DNA of 64,000 nt from Rapana venosa (GCA_028751875.1 CM054138.1:39545225-39609224); one strand, 5' to 3'. Positions 11,550-25,372 are shown, counted from the stretch's first letter. Numbers and translations are program-made. Notes: generated from the sequence alone by a model not told the origin.

Positions 11550-14500
11550 GTGTGTGTGTGTTGTGTGTGCTGTGTCAGGAGCTGCGGGAGGAAGCGCAGA
11601 TCCTGGAGGAAACACGCACCATGCTGGAGGAGCAGCTGGCCACCAGCAGGCGACGTGTGGAGACCGTGGTGGAGCTGGAGAGTGAGATGATGAAGTACCG
11701 GCAGCAGATAGAGCAGCTCTCCGCCGTCAGTACACCTCCTACTGTCTGTCTGTTGTTGTTGTTGTTTTTATATGATGAAGTACCGGCAGCAGATAGACCT
11801 CGCGTCATACACCTCTCTGCTGTTGTTGTTGTTTTTTATATGATGAAGTACCGGCAGCAGATTGAGCAGCTCTCCGCCGTCAGTACACCTCCTACTGTTT
11901 GCCTGTTGTTGTTGTTGTTTTTAGATGATGAAGTACCGGCAGCAGATAGAACAGCTCTCCGCCGTCAGTACACCTCCTACTGTTTGCCTGTTGTTGTTGT
12001 TGTTTTTAGATGATGAAGTACCGGCAGCAGATAGAACAGCTCTCCGCCGTCAGTACACCTCTTACTATTCCTGCCTTTTTGTCTGTCGGTTGTTGTTGTT
12101 GTTGTTTTTATATGATGAAGTACCGGCAGCAGAGCAGCTCTCCGCCGTCAGTACACCTCCTACTGTTTGTCTGTTGTTGTTGTTGTTGTTGTTGTTTTTA
12201 TATGATGAAGTACCGGCAGCAGATTGAGCAGCTCTCCGCCGTCAGTACACCTCTTACTTTTTGTCTGTTGGTTGTTGTTGTTGTTGTTTTTATATGATGA
12301 AGTACCGACAGCAGATTGAGCAGCTCTCCGCCGTCAGTACACCTCTTACTTTTTGTCTGTCTGTCTGTTGTTGTTGTTTTTATATGATGGAAGTACCGGC
12401 AGCAGATTGAGCAGCTCTCCGCCGTCAGTACACCTCTTACTTTTTGTCTGTCTGTCTGTTGTTGTTTTTATATGATGGAAGTACCGGCAGCAGATTGAGC
12501 AGCTCTCCGCCGTCAGTACACCTCTTACTTTTTGTCTGTCTGTTGTTGTTGTTGTTTTTATATGATGGAAGTACCGGCAGCAGATTGAGCAGCTCTCCGC
12601 CGTCAGTACACCTCTTACTTTTTGTCTGTCTGTTGTTGTTGTTGTTTTTATATGATGGAAGTACCGGCAGCAGATTGAGCAGCTCTCCGCCGTCAGTACA
12701 CCTCTTACTATTCCTGCCTTTTTGTCTGTCTGTTGTTGTTGTTTTTATATGATGGAAGTACCGGCAGCAGATAGAACAGCTCTCTGCCGTCAGTACACCT
12801 CATACTTTTTGTCTGTCTGTTGTTGTTGTTGTTGTTGTTTTTATATGATGAAGTACCGGCAGCAGATTGATCATCTCTCTGCCGTCAGTACACCCACTGC
12901 CTTTGTGTGTGTGTGCGTGCACGTGTGCGTGCATGCGCATGTGCGTGTGCTTTATAAACTAAACGATTGACGGCTTGTTTCGTTGCATGTTCTTTCGCTT
13001 AATACATTGGGGGGTCACCCTGAAAATGCACTCTGACTTGCTCATCCCAACCTAGATATTACAGTGAGATTGACATGTACAAACTGGATGAGAAGTTTGC
13101 GTGTATTACTCTTTTCAAGTACCTCCTCATATAGGCAGCAGTACTACAACTTCAGAGGAATCAATTTTTTGGTTTATCTGAACATAGCTGGACAGCTGTA
13201 ATCTGAGTTTAAACCAGTTGTGAGGTGACAGCCCTGATGTGATGTGTGGTGGATGGGGCTATAGACAGTGTGAATGGGTTGGGTTATTTGTTCGAACTTT
13301 TCAAATTCCCTTTACCTAAAAATAAGACACTTGTTTTTCACTTTTGTACATGCACATGCTGGTGTAAACTATCATATGCATTGTGTGCATGTACCCATAC
13401 ACTCATAGATACAGACACACACAAATGCATGCACACATACAGACACACACATACACACACACACACTCACACATTCACACACGCTCACATGTGCACATAC
13501 AAACACACACACACACTCACACACACACACATGCAAACACGCATGCACACACACACACCAAATCTCACATCACCAACCATTTCACAGAGAATACATTACC
13601 CAACATTTGTACTTGAAGGCATGTTTACAAAAAGCATGTTCCAACTGACCTTCCCCAGTGTTTGTTCATCATGACTGATGCCCCTGGCCTCAGGCCCTAT
13701 CCAGTCAGTGACCCATGAACGGGCATTGTATGGACGGCTGGCTGCACAAGGTGGAGTTCAGCCTTTGATTGCAATGCCCCAGGACATGTTGTCTTAGCAC
13801 ACATGTGGACAGAGGATTCTCAGTGGTCAAGACTTCTGAAGAAGGCCAGCGATCAGAAGATAAAGAGAAGATTGTGACTGATGTCAATTATTCGAGAGAT
13901 TTGGGGAATGTGTGGAGGTGTTTGCTAGTTGGTTGATGGGGGGATTGGTAGTATTATGATGTTAACTGTTTTTGATGGTAATAACTAGTTTTAAATAGAA
14001 ATTGTTATTTCGATCATGTGTGTTTTCCACATTGTTGAGATGTTTGTTTTAATGTTTCTTTATTGTTCTTTTCTCTGGGAGTGGGATGGTGGGGATGTCT
14101 CCTAGAGACATAATTGTTGATATTGTGGTGTATTTCTCGGCATTATTGGACTGAAAAGTGTAAACACCTTGGATGATGTGATATTGGTCACATTGAGTAA
14201 CTGTTTAGTGGCTGTTTTGTTTAGGATGAGATAATGTAATGACAGAGAGTTGTTTGGTTTGTGGTTTTTATGTGTCACAGTAGGTGTTTTTAAAATTTAT
14301 TTGTGTGTTAGTGTAACTTGATTCAACATTGTTCTATTAATATTCTTTAAAAGGTTAAAAATGATTTTGTGTGAATTTGTTGTTTAGGAAAACAAAAAAT
14401 GACAATAATGGAGCAGCCATCAGATAGTAAAATAGGGGGCAGGAAATCTTTGAGATCATGATGTGACGGCCCAGGTTCAAGCCACCACTGAGGCACCTGG

Positions 14501-17500
14501 TCAAGGGGATTTTTCACTTGAAGTTAACGTCAGTACTGACTCCACTCCCCTAAAAATCCTTTGGATGAGACTGTAAACTGAATTTTTGTGTGCAAAAGCA
14601 CTCAGAACATCTTGCACACACATTAAAACCTGTTCTTCCTTTCAGAAGAGTAGACCATTCATGCCAGTAAGAATGGATGACAGATTTGTTTCAAATATGC
14701 ATGCACACTGGTCCCAAAGCTGGAATGCCGCTACCTTGATGATTGGTAATAATGGCTGCATGCGAAAAATCGCACCATTGGTAAAGCTTTAGCTGAGGAA
14801 CTACAGCGAAAACTGGGAGACTTATTTTTCCAATTCAATGAAGAAATGTTAAAGTGAGCTAAGTCAGTAGTTCAGAAGGTCAAGAGTTGAAAGAAGTAAG
14901 CACATGTGCACTGAGGTGTTTCACTGGGGCTGAGTCACCGTTTCCCTGTGAACTCTTCCTCACACAAGGCTAGCGAGTGGTATCTCTGTTATATGCACAT
15001 TTGTTTGTGTCTTGTTAGAAAACCAGATCTACACTATCTTTTACTGTACAAAACCTTGAGAAATACAGATACTACCACAGGTTTGGGTCCATGTGTATGA
15101 CCTGTATATTTGCTGAGTGGTTTGTGTCCTGTGTTGACTGACTTGTTGACTCATATTGTGAAACTTTGTGCCAGTCTGATGAAGTGTGGTTTGTGTGTGG
15201 GGGCTGAAAATGGGGTAATGGAATTTTGTGTATTTGAAAATGAAGGATGCCCCAGTGTAGCTGACTTTTGTGTTGTGTTTTTCAGGAGTTGTGTTTTTCA
15301 CTCCTGAAGGATTAATATAATATGACATTGTCATAACTACAGGTCTACAAATCACAAAGAATCTGCAATGTGATTTGTGGATAATTTGTAATTCAGTGGG
15401 GATAATGAGGTCATAGGGGATATTTTCCCCTGGAGTTAACATCGGTGCAGACTCCACTCTCCCCAAAGTCCTTCGGATGAGACTATAAACCGAGGTCCCA
15501 TGTGCAAACGCATGCAGAACACCTCGCGCACACGTTACATTCTGTTCTGCTTTTTGTAAGAGTAGGCCATTGTGTGCTGGTGGGAACAGATGACAGAATT
15601 TACAAAACCACATACACACGGGGACTGGATGTAAAAAAGCACATAAGTGCTTATTCCATTGTCCTCAATATAAAAGAATGAAATAAAAATAAATAAAATA
15701 TAATAAATAAAAAAAATAGGGCAGTGAATAGTATATTCCTATCATTCTATATCCAAAAAGCATTCAGTTGATGATGAAGGAAGCAAGTCAAGATCATACA
15801 GTAGCTTGTGTTTATGAACAACTGACTGACAGTTGAAGTCTGTTCCAAAGCTTGTGTCTGCTATTGTGAAATATTGGTATCTTTTCCTATCTCTTTCTTC
15901 TGCATTCTGCATTGCAGCTGTCTTCATTTGTGAGCTAAGGATAGTGAAACGAGAGGACACACTGTTTGTTGATGAGCAAATGGCTGAAATTTGTAGTCTG
16001 TACTAAAGAGTCTCTTGTCCTGTTCAATAGTTGACCTCTTTTTCCTGCTTGTGTAGTTAGAAGGCTCAGCTTTGATTTTCATCAACCTCTTGGAGTGACT
16101 TTTGCACTCTGGGTTACTTTGTGCCCCTCTGTTCAGGCAGAAAACTGTTTGGTTTTCACTGCCTCTTGTTGATAAACATCAGGTGGATTTTTTGGGGGTG
16201 ATTTTCTTATTGAAATTAGTTGTGTGAAAATGGTACATGTAACATGTAAAAATAGTAGTCATCAGTTAAAAGAAGGGGGAACAAAAAGCAGACAAAGCCG
16301 TATGATTTTATTGTTGAGCCAGAATAGACAGTGCGGTGGTGTGAAGTGAAGGGGCTTTGCTGACGTTGCAGGAGCGTGACTGGGACCGAGAGCGCATTGA
16401 GCTGTTGACGGAGGAGAATGCCCGCCTGGAGTTTGAGAAGAAGACCAGCATGAACGAGAGCGCCAGTCTGGAGCAGGAGCTGGAGGACGCTCGCGCCAAA
16501 GTGGGAAGTAAGGCGTTCATCAGACGTTTGGGCCCAGTTGTTCCCCTTTTCTTTGCTAGTGTCAGTCTTCTCTGGTGTAAATGAAGACCTGTTGCTCTGT
16601 CAGTGTGTCTGTGTCACAGTTGTTTTGTTTGTTAAAAAAAGTGTGCATGTGTGTGCGTAAAGATTAGACACATAAAAAAACAGGAGAAAGAACAGATTTA
16701 GCTGTATGGTAATGATGATGTGTTTCTATCTTCTTCCAGCTTTGATAATGTTTGTTTATCAAAATTGCAGCACTCCATTACAAGGACTTGCCATTACAGA
16801 ATTAATTCAAAGGACAGTGATGATCATAAAAATGTAAGATGATTATGACTTGTTGTAAAAGTGTGAAATGATTACAGTTTATTATAAAAAAATGTAAAAT
16901 CATCATAATTTGTAACAGGTAAAAAGGTTAACATATTAGTTGCATTCTGACTAAGGATGATACCCAAATTCACCAGTCATCTGTTCTTACTGGCACACAA
17001 TGGCCTACTCTTCTGAAAGGCGGAACAGGTTTGTTCAAGATGTTATACATGCACTCGTACTCAGGACCTCTGGAATGGAATCAGTATTGATGTTAACTCT
17101 TGGGGGGAAACCCCCCTCTGGTGATCCCAGGCCATCTGATCATGAGCTCAGTGCTCTTACCACTAGGCTATCCTGCCCCCGTCCACTTTATTCTCCTTAT
17201 CGTTCCTCAACTTTATGTTGGGAATAATAGCAATAAACGATATTAAAAAATATATATATTAAAAAAGAGAAAACAAAAAGTGCAAGATTTGCTTCGCCGT
17301 GTTGACATTGGGGGTGTGTGTTGTGGCAGACATGAAAGGCTCCCTGTCTGACCAGCTAACGGAAACCTCCAACGCCAAAATTCTGCGCGTGGAGCTAGAG
17401 AACCAGCGCCTGACGGCCAAGCTGCGGGAGCTGCAGGAAGGGGCCGTCATCCACTCGGCAGAGGTCAACCTGCAGCTGGAGAAGGAGAACCAGCGCCTTT

Positions 17501-20500
17501 TGAAGCGCATTGAAAAACTGCAGGAGTCGGCTCAGGTAGGGCAGCAGAGCCCTAGGTAGGCCTGCGGTAGCTGTTGTGCACTGTTGAGATTTTGTGTATG
17601 TTTCTTTTGTTGTGTCTTTTTTTGGACAGGGTGGAGGGGGGGGGTTGGTTTTTGTTTTGTTTTTCCCCAGGTGTTATTTAAATCAAGAAAGGCATTTCAC
17701 AGCTGCACCACTTAAAGTGTTGATGTATTTTAATAGGAACTGTAAGAGTGACACTGATGTTTGGATTAAAAAAAATTTTTTTCTATGTATTTTTTTTTCT
17801 ATCGTATTTTGTCTTGTCAGCTATGTTCACTCTTACTTTTCAAGCACCTGTGCTTGAAGGACACATCAAACGACTCCAAACTTATTATTGCTTTATGTTC
17901 ATTTTACTTTCTTTTTTTTTTAAACACTTTCTTGCAACCTGCAGATGACAATTATACTAAGCAGAATGGCTGGCCCGAGTGCATGTAAGCATGGGTGGAT
18001 GTAGATATATACACATGCAGGCAGACAAAACAGCACCAAGCCAAAATTTAGAAACATAAAAATGTGCAGTCTGCACACATAAACACACTTTTATACACAT
18101 GCTCTCGTATGCATGCATGTGTGTATGCATCCACCAGTGCTTACATGCAGTCAGGCACTTTTGAATTAATTTCTGCAGATATATGAATGTATTTATTCAA
18201 ACATGCACACACATTTTGTCAAACAAATTACAAAGCCTAAAACACAAAGCAAAGGAAATCAAATTTCTTGCTGGGTATTAACAGCAAGATGTAGCAACTG
18301 CTGAGTTGGCAGGAATCATGTTGTTGAATAATGCTGTAACTGACCAAAGGGTCAGTGATGATATGTGTGTACAGTTATTTATTTATTGGACAGACATTAT
18401 AGTCCAGTGGTTAAGGCCATTTGATGCTATCCTGTTGGTCCATGAAGTCATGAGCTTGAATTGTGGCAGCAGCATCTGATGACTGAAGGGTGGGGATTTT
18501 TACATTCTCCCAGGCCAACTTAAAGTGGAGACCTGCCGGTGCGTGAATTCTTTTCATGTATATACCCATGCAGAAGATCAAATATGTGTATTAAAGATCC
18601 CGTAAATCAGTTTGGTGGGTTATGAAAATATAAATTTACCCAGCATGCATCCTGTACAAAAAATGAGCTACTCTGAAGTCAGAATGTGTCGGCTGAGGCC
18701 ACAGGCAGACCTGCAGAAATACAAGCACAGGAAAAGACCATGCACCACACACCCTACCTGGTAAAGGAGGGCAGAGAGGAGAAGAGCTGTAGCCAGAAGT
18801 AGGTGATTGTGGTGTTCAGGAAAGCAGCCAGAAACTGCTGGCAGTGGAGGAGGACCAGCACAAGGCAGAGGGGGAGCGCAGAGAGCTGCACCAGGCTTTG
18901 GAAGTGGTCAAGGAAAACGCTGACCGCCAAGTGCGAGAACTGGAAGAGGAGAACGCAACTCTCACCAACACCATCGAGGTACGTGGAAGTATTCCAGACC
19001 GGTTATCAGAAAGTTAAGCGAAAATCCATCATAATCTGCCATATTGTATTATATTGTATTGTATTGTATTGTACTGTACTATCAGTCATGGCAGATTTCT
19101 TTGTGTGAAATTGTGGCTGCCTACCTTGGGGTGAGCACGTTACCACAAGAGCAGTGCCAGCCATTTACAAAAGAAGTTCCTGTCTGCATGTGTATTTGTT
19201 TCTCTATGGGACTAAATGATTTAAATGATAGGAAAAAATTCATGGGAACATACAGTGAAGAAAAATGAGAAAAGCTACAACCAGACTGTGCGGTGTCTTG
19301 TGCTGTTGTGTGCACTGTCCTGTGTTGTTGTGTAGTGTCTTGTGTTGTTGTGCAGTGTTGTTGTGTAGTGTCTTGTGCAGTGTTGTTGTGTAGTGTCTTG
19401 TGTGCTTGTGTTGTGTAGTGTCTTGTGTTCTTGTGCAGTATCTTGTGTTCTTGTGCAGTGTCCTGTGTTGTTGTGCAGTGTATTGTGTTCTTGTGCTGTG
19501 TTCTTGTGCAGTGTCCTGTGTTGTTGTGCAGTGTATTGTGTTCTTGTGCTGTGTTCTTGTGCAGTGCCCTGTGTTGTTGTGCAGTGTCTTGTGTTCTTGT
19601 GCAGTGCCCTGTGTTGTTGTGCAGTGTCTTGTGCTCTTGTGCAGTGCCCTGTGTTGTTGTGCAGTGTCTTGTGTTCTTGTGCAGTGCCCTGTGTTGTTGT
19701 GCAGTGTCCTGTGTTCTTGTGCAGTGTCCTGTGTTCTTGTGCAGTGTCTTGTGTTCTTGTGCAGTGCCCTGTGTTCTTGTGCAGTGTCTTGTGTTCTTGT
19801 GCAGTGCCCTGTGTTGTTGTGCAGTATCTTGTGTTCTTGTGCAGTGTCCTGTGTTCTTGTGCAGTGTCCTGTGTTCTTGTGCAGTGTCTTGTGTGCTTGT
19901 GTTGTGTAGTGTCTTGTGTTCTTGTGCAGTATCTTGTGTTCTTGTGCAGTGTCCTGTGTTGTTGTGTGGTGTCTTGTGCAGTGTCCTGTGTTGTTGTGCA
20001 GTGTATTGTGTTCTTGTGCTGTGTTCTTGTGCAGTGCCCTGTGTTGTTGTGCAGTGTCTTGTGTTCTTGTGCAGTGCCCTGTGTTGTTGTGCAGTGTCCT
20101 GTGTTCTTGTGCAGTGCCCTGTGTTGTTGTGCAGTGTCTTGTGTTCTTGTGCAGTGCCCTGTGTTCTTGTGCAGTGCCCTGTGTTCTTGTGCAGTGTCCT
20201 GTGTTCTTGTGCAGTGTCCTGTGTTCTTGTGCAGTGTCCTGTGTTCTTGTGCAGTGTCCTGTGTTCTTGTGCAGTGTCCTGTGTTCTTGTGCAGTGTCCT
20301 GTGTTCTTGTGCAGTGTCTTGTGTTCTTGTGCAGTGCCCTGTGTTGTTGTGCAGTGTCCTGTGTTCTTGTGCAGTGTCCTGTGTTCTTGTGCAGTGTCTT
20401 GTGGTCTTGTGCAGTGTCTTGTGTTCTTGTGCAGTGTCTTGTGTTCTTGTGCAGTGTCTTGTGCAGTGTCCTGTGTTGTTGTGCGATGTCTTGTGTTGTT

Positions 20501-21019
20501 GTGCAGTGTCTTGTGTTGTTGTGCAGTGTCTTGTGTGGGCATTGCCATTATAGGCTTGCTTGGAGATCTTTGTGATGGAGAGAGTGGGTGTGACAAGGAC
20601 ACCAGTGTGTTCAGCAAGACTGATTTTTTTCTTAGTGGCAGCTAATGTGCCGGTGTGCATGCGCACATCAGTATGTGTTGTTTGTTGTGTGTTTTTTGTG
20701 ATGGTTGTTGTTCTGTGAAGCAGGAGGGAAAAGAATAGCATTATGACCAAGGAATAACACTGATGTGAAGCATTTCTTCTGTCTTTGCTTCTTTGTCTCT
20801 GTTTGTTTATTTCTATTTTTCCTTCTTTGGGAAATAATGTCAGTTATTCAAAGTCATGTTTATAATGTATGTTTGTTCATAGGTCAGCGTTTGTGAGACA
20901 CAGTGCCCAGCATCAGCAGGAAAGCTGTGCCAGAACAATATCTTGTTGTTTTGTTTTGTGTTTTTATATTCAGCTTTCCTTACTAAAGTATGGTAAATAA
21001 AGGGAGAAGGTATTGCCTT

Positions 21020-21067
<48 letters not shown>

Positions 21068-24000
21068 ACTGTGTTTGCATGCAGATACTTTCATTTACAC
21101 TGATACATAATACACAAATGCTGACAAGCCTGTTGACACACACAGCCATCCTACATCCTGCTGGTGTTGTCTTCTCACTTTGCTGCTTTCAGGTTCTTCG
21201 TGAGCGCAATGAGAAAACGAACGATGCTCGCATGAAGGAGCTGGAGCGTGAGAACAAGCGACTGACGGAGACCATCAACACCAAAAACACGCAGCTGTCC
21301 AAGATGGAGTTCGAGGGCCGGCAGTTGCAGCGGTCTTACTCCAAACTGAAGGAGAACGTGGAAGGCATTTCAGAGTTGGAGAAGGAGAACACTCACCTGG
21401 AGAAGGAGAACAGTGAACTGCACCAGAAGGTGGCCACCTTACAGCACACCTGTGAAAAACTGGAGCATGTGGAACAGGAGTTATCGGATATGGAGGTGGA
21501 GAACAGCAAGCTGCAGAAGTCGGTGGAAGCGTTGCAGAGCGCTGTCAGACGCAAAGAGGAGCTGGAGCAGGACAACATCAACCTGACCGTGGAGAAGCAG
21601 AAACTGGAGCGGACGTTAGAAAACCTGAAGGGCTCCTCCGGCAAGGTGGCGGAGCTGGAGAGCGAGAAGGATCTGCTGAACAAGGAGATCCAGCAGGTGC
21701 GCAGGCTCCTGGAGTCCCAGAAAGCGCAGAAAGCCAAGCAGGAGCAGCTGCAGTTCGAACTCCTGGACCTGGACAACGAAAACCAGCGCATCCAGAAGAC
21801 GCTGGAAGTGACCACCAAACGACTGCAGCAGCTGGAGAAGGACAACGGTGAGATAGAGGCAGAGAACGATCAGCTCCAGAAGCAGATCGAGTCCTTCAAG
21901 ATGTCGTCCAAGAAGCTGGAGGACAGGGAGAAGGAGTCCCAAGAGCTGGAAGGAGAGCTGGAGCGTATGCAGAAAGACAAGGCCACGCTGGAGAAGGAGA
22001 ACCGCAAGCTGCGGCAGGCCCTGGACGTCAAGGAGACGTCTCTGGACGAGGCCAACACCAAGCTGCGCACCCTGGAGCATGACCACAAGACGGCGAAGCG
22101 GAGCCTGGAGCAGCTGCGCAGCATGACCAGCCGGGTGAAGGAGCTGGAGAAAGAGAACAAAGACATCTTCACCGAGATGAACGCTGACCGCAAGACTGTG
22201 GCCACCCTCAGGGAGGTGAGATGCCCTCTCCTGTCTCAGTGTGGTACAACTGCTAGAATAGTCAGTGTCAGTCACTAGGGAGTCTGATTGGCGGGGTGTT
22301 TGTCTCAGTGTCTTACAACTGTTAGAAAAGTCAGTGTCCGTCACTAGGGAGTCTGATTGGCGGGGAATTTGAAGCAAAATCATCTTGTGTGTGATATTTT
22401 ATCATGCATGTGCACATGCACACACACACACACTCTCTCACACACATGCATGCACGCACGCATGCGCATGCACACACACAGACACATCAAGCAAACAAAT
22501 CCTCCAGAAATAAGCCAAAAGTAAGACTTCTTTTGGAGGAGTTGTTTTTAATTTGATTAATTTGTTTGTACAGCAAGACTGTTAAGCATTTCACCACACT
22601 AGATCTCAAAATCCTTTCAAATTCTCTGATTTTCTTTTCCCTAAATATGCATGTTGTGGTCACATTGAGTTGTTCAAGACTTTGTTGCTTGTGAAACAGT
22701 GGGGAACTCTGATCATTTACATTGCCTGTACTGACAGTGTGTGACTAGACTGAGAGCATTCTGCACAATCTATGTATTCAATTATATGCATTCAGAAATC
22801 ATAATTCTGGTACTAAAATTGCAAACGGGCCCCCATTCTTGAGGATGATACTTAGGATATGTTGATGCAGTCATGGCCAGCTGTGTTGTGCTGTGCTGGA
22901 TATGTTGATGCAGTCATGGCCAGCTGTGTTGTGCTGTGCTGTGTCTGTGTCTTTCTAGTCAAAGGTCCTTAAACATTGTATTCCTACACCCTGTGCGTAC
23001 GTGTGTGTGTGTGTGATATTTTTATTTGAAGTTATCTTGGGATGTTTAAACCAGTATGAAATGTAGCTTTCTTGTGTCTTTTCGAGATTATGATTCATAT
23101 CAATGTGCCTGTCAGTATTGTACTTGCCCTTCATGGGATGATTAAAGTGTTTTTGACTTGACTTGACTTGACTGGATTTAACTTGACTGACGGCTGTAGT
23201 CAGGAGTATATTCTGCAGGAACTGGTGAAGGAGAAGATCCAGAGTCAGGAGCTGAACAACCAGCTGGAGAAACTGCACCAGGAGCTGGAGCACATTGGCA
23301 TCAACCGTCAGAAACTGGTCATGGCCGAACAGTCCCAGGATGAAAAGTGAGTTGCACAGGAAACACCCAGCATCAGAGAAAAGACAGAAGAAGGAGAGAG
23401 TGTGTCAGGTGGACAGGAGAGGCTGAAGAGGTAGAAAGGGGGGGAGGTGTTTGACATGGTCCACTGCCACTCCCCAACAGGCCAAGACATAGAGAAAGAA
23501 GATATTCCAGCATCATTGTTTCTATTTTTTTTTAAAAAGCAAAGAATGAATTGTTGATTCTTCAAGAATGAGTAAGTTCATGAAGGCGAGTCTGGAGACT
23601 ACCTGTCGTTTTTTTCTGTTTGATTTATGCAGTAATTTTGGGGGCTGGAAAGTCTAGTGATCAGAGCTCTGTGCTCATGATCTGACAGCCTGGCTTTGAG
23701 GCAACCGTTTGAGGATATTTTTCCTCTGGAGTTAACATAGTTCTGACATCACTCCCCCAAACGTATTTTGGATTGGACTGTAATTCAGGGTCCCATGTGT
23801 GAATGTACTCTTGTGCACAGATTAAAACCCATTCCACTTTTCAGAAGAATAGGTCAATTCATGCTGATAGGAATGGATGACCATTTAAAAAAAAAATGCA
23901 TGCCCATTAGTTTCATGTTTAGACATCATCCTGAATTCAGAATGTGGCTGCTATCATTACAGGGGCAAAAAATTGGTTGCATACACAAAATCTCACGACT

Positions 24001-25286
24001 GGTGAACCTTGCAACTCTAGCTGAGAACCCCCCCCCAAAAAAAAAAAGTGTAAATGAATGACCAATTCTGTAAATAGAGAAAGGAATCTTGAATTGTTGA
24101 TCTGTGTTTTGATGTGCTTAAAAAATGAGTGATATGATACATGACTTGGCCTAATTTCAAAGAATTATGAGGTTTGACTTCATAACAACTATTAAAACAA
24201 GATAAATGCCCCATATTTTTTTACATTTTAATTGTGTCTAAACTGGTGCTTCGGTGGTAGAGGCGTGTAACTTTTCAATAAACCATGCTTTGCAAATGGT
24301 GACAAGCGCTAAACTAAAGGTGCTGTGATGTCTGTGTGTGTGATGTCTGTGTGTGTGTCTGTGTGTGTGATGTCTGTGTGTGTGTCTGTGTCTGTGTGTG
24401 TGTGACAGTCGCCTGAAGGCCCTGGAGAACCTGATGCAGGAGACGCTGAAGAAGAACAGCGAAATCAAGGATGAGAAGATCCAGGCTTTGGAAACCAGGT
24501 GATGCTTACACCACTGCCGTGCTGCTGTTGTCAGTTGGGTTTTGGTGCAGTGTGATAATCGGTGATTTGGAAGGGCCTTTCTTATGTCGAGGGTTGAGGA
24601 ACAAAAAGCAAAAAAGAAGAAAAGAAATACTTATTGTATCAGTGTTCATAGTTCAAACATAGTTGGGTTTTTTAAAAATAACTGGTGTTTGACACCTTTG
24701 TCAGTGAGTGTTCTCAGTTCAAACAAAGTTGGTTTCTTATAACTGTTATTAGACACTTTTGTCAGTGTGTATGATTAAAACAAAGAAGGTTTCCTATAAC
24801 TGTTGTGGGACACCTTTGTTAATGTTCATAGTTGAACCAAGTGTTTTTCTTATAACTGTTGTTGGATACGTTTGTTTGTTAGTGTTCATAGTTAAAACAA
24901 AGTGGGTTTCTTCTAACCGTTGTTAGACACAATTGTCAGTTAGTGGTCATAGGTCAAACAAATACCTGACCTGTGGTGGTGATGATGTGTTGTTTTTACC
25001 TGTACCTGTATACCTGTCTCCCCCAGACTGGAGGAGTCCAAGAAGCGCAACGTGAAGCTGCAGGAGGAGCTGCGGGAGTCGCGGCGGGAGAGTGAGGTGG
25101 TGAAGCAGCGCTACGAGGAGGAGGTGGCCGGCCAGGCACACAGCAGCCAGGACAAACCCCCCGCCAGGCCTCGCGACAGGTCAGTGGGGGAGGGGGGGGG
25201 GTGTAGGTGTGTGTGTGTGTTTGCACACATACATGTATGATACGATGTAACTGTGAGAGATATGTGCATGGTAAGTATATGTATAT

Positions 25287-25372
<86 letters not shown>

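Larger units (their letters stand above)
11687..12896 (+). repeat. Tandem array of exon 6 3' edge plus its 5' splice site
   Basis: The unit is 85-104 bp: ATGATGAAGTACCGGCAGCA through CTCTCCGCC (39 coding bases), then the donor GTCAGTACACCTC, a CTGTCTG stretch, (GTT)n and TTTTTA. The first unit is the true exon end (11687-11725). One degenerate and 12 good copies follow, most keeping GCCGTCAGTAC. From the eighth copy on an extra G gives GATGGAAGTACC, which breaks the reading frame. Copies beginning at 11925 and 12010 are preceded by TTTTTAG instead of TTTTTAT. Confidence 0.95.
12897..16371 (+). other. Rest of intron 6
   Basis: A CA-rich tract (13380-13560) and two SINE-like elements (14436-14806, 15395-15690). 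The remainder, for example 13920-14400 and 15700-16360, is AT-rich with nothing recognised. Confidence 0.65.

Noticed and set aside
11447..12297. 188-codon frame continuing from exon 6 into the array
   Set aside because: Exon 6 ends at a good donor, and the conserved spacing to exon 7 demands splicing there. The extension is array sequence and poly-Leu from GTT repeats.
15041..15619. 192-codon frame on the - strand
   Set aside because: Over half of it is the reverse of a family A SINE-like element. No protein similarity was recognised.
19121..20750. Open frames of 498 and 491 codons on the - strand and 392-406 codons on the + strand
   Set aside because: They are translations of the 20-bp minisatellite, which lacks stop codons in every frame. 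The peptides are monotonous ([14 protein letters not shown] or [14 protein letters not shown]) and no homology is visible.
21393..22383. 150- and 255-codon frames on the - strand
   Set aside because: Antisense shadows of exon 10. The Leu/Ser-rich peptides are mirror images of GAG/CTG-rich coiled-coil codons.
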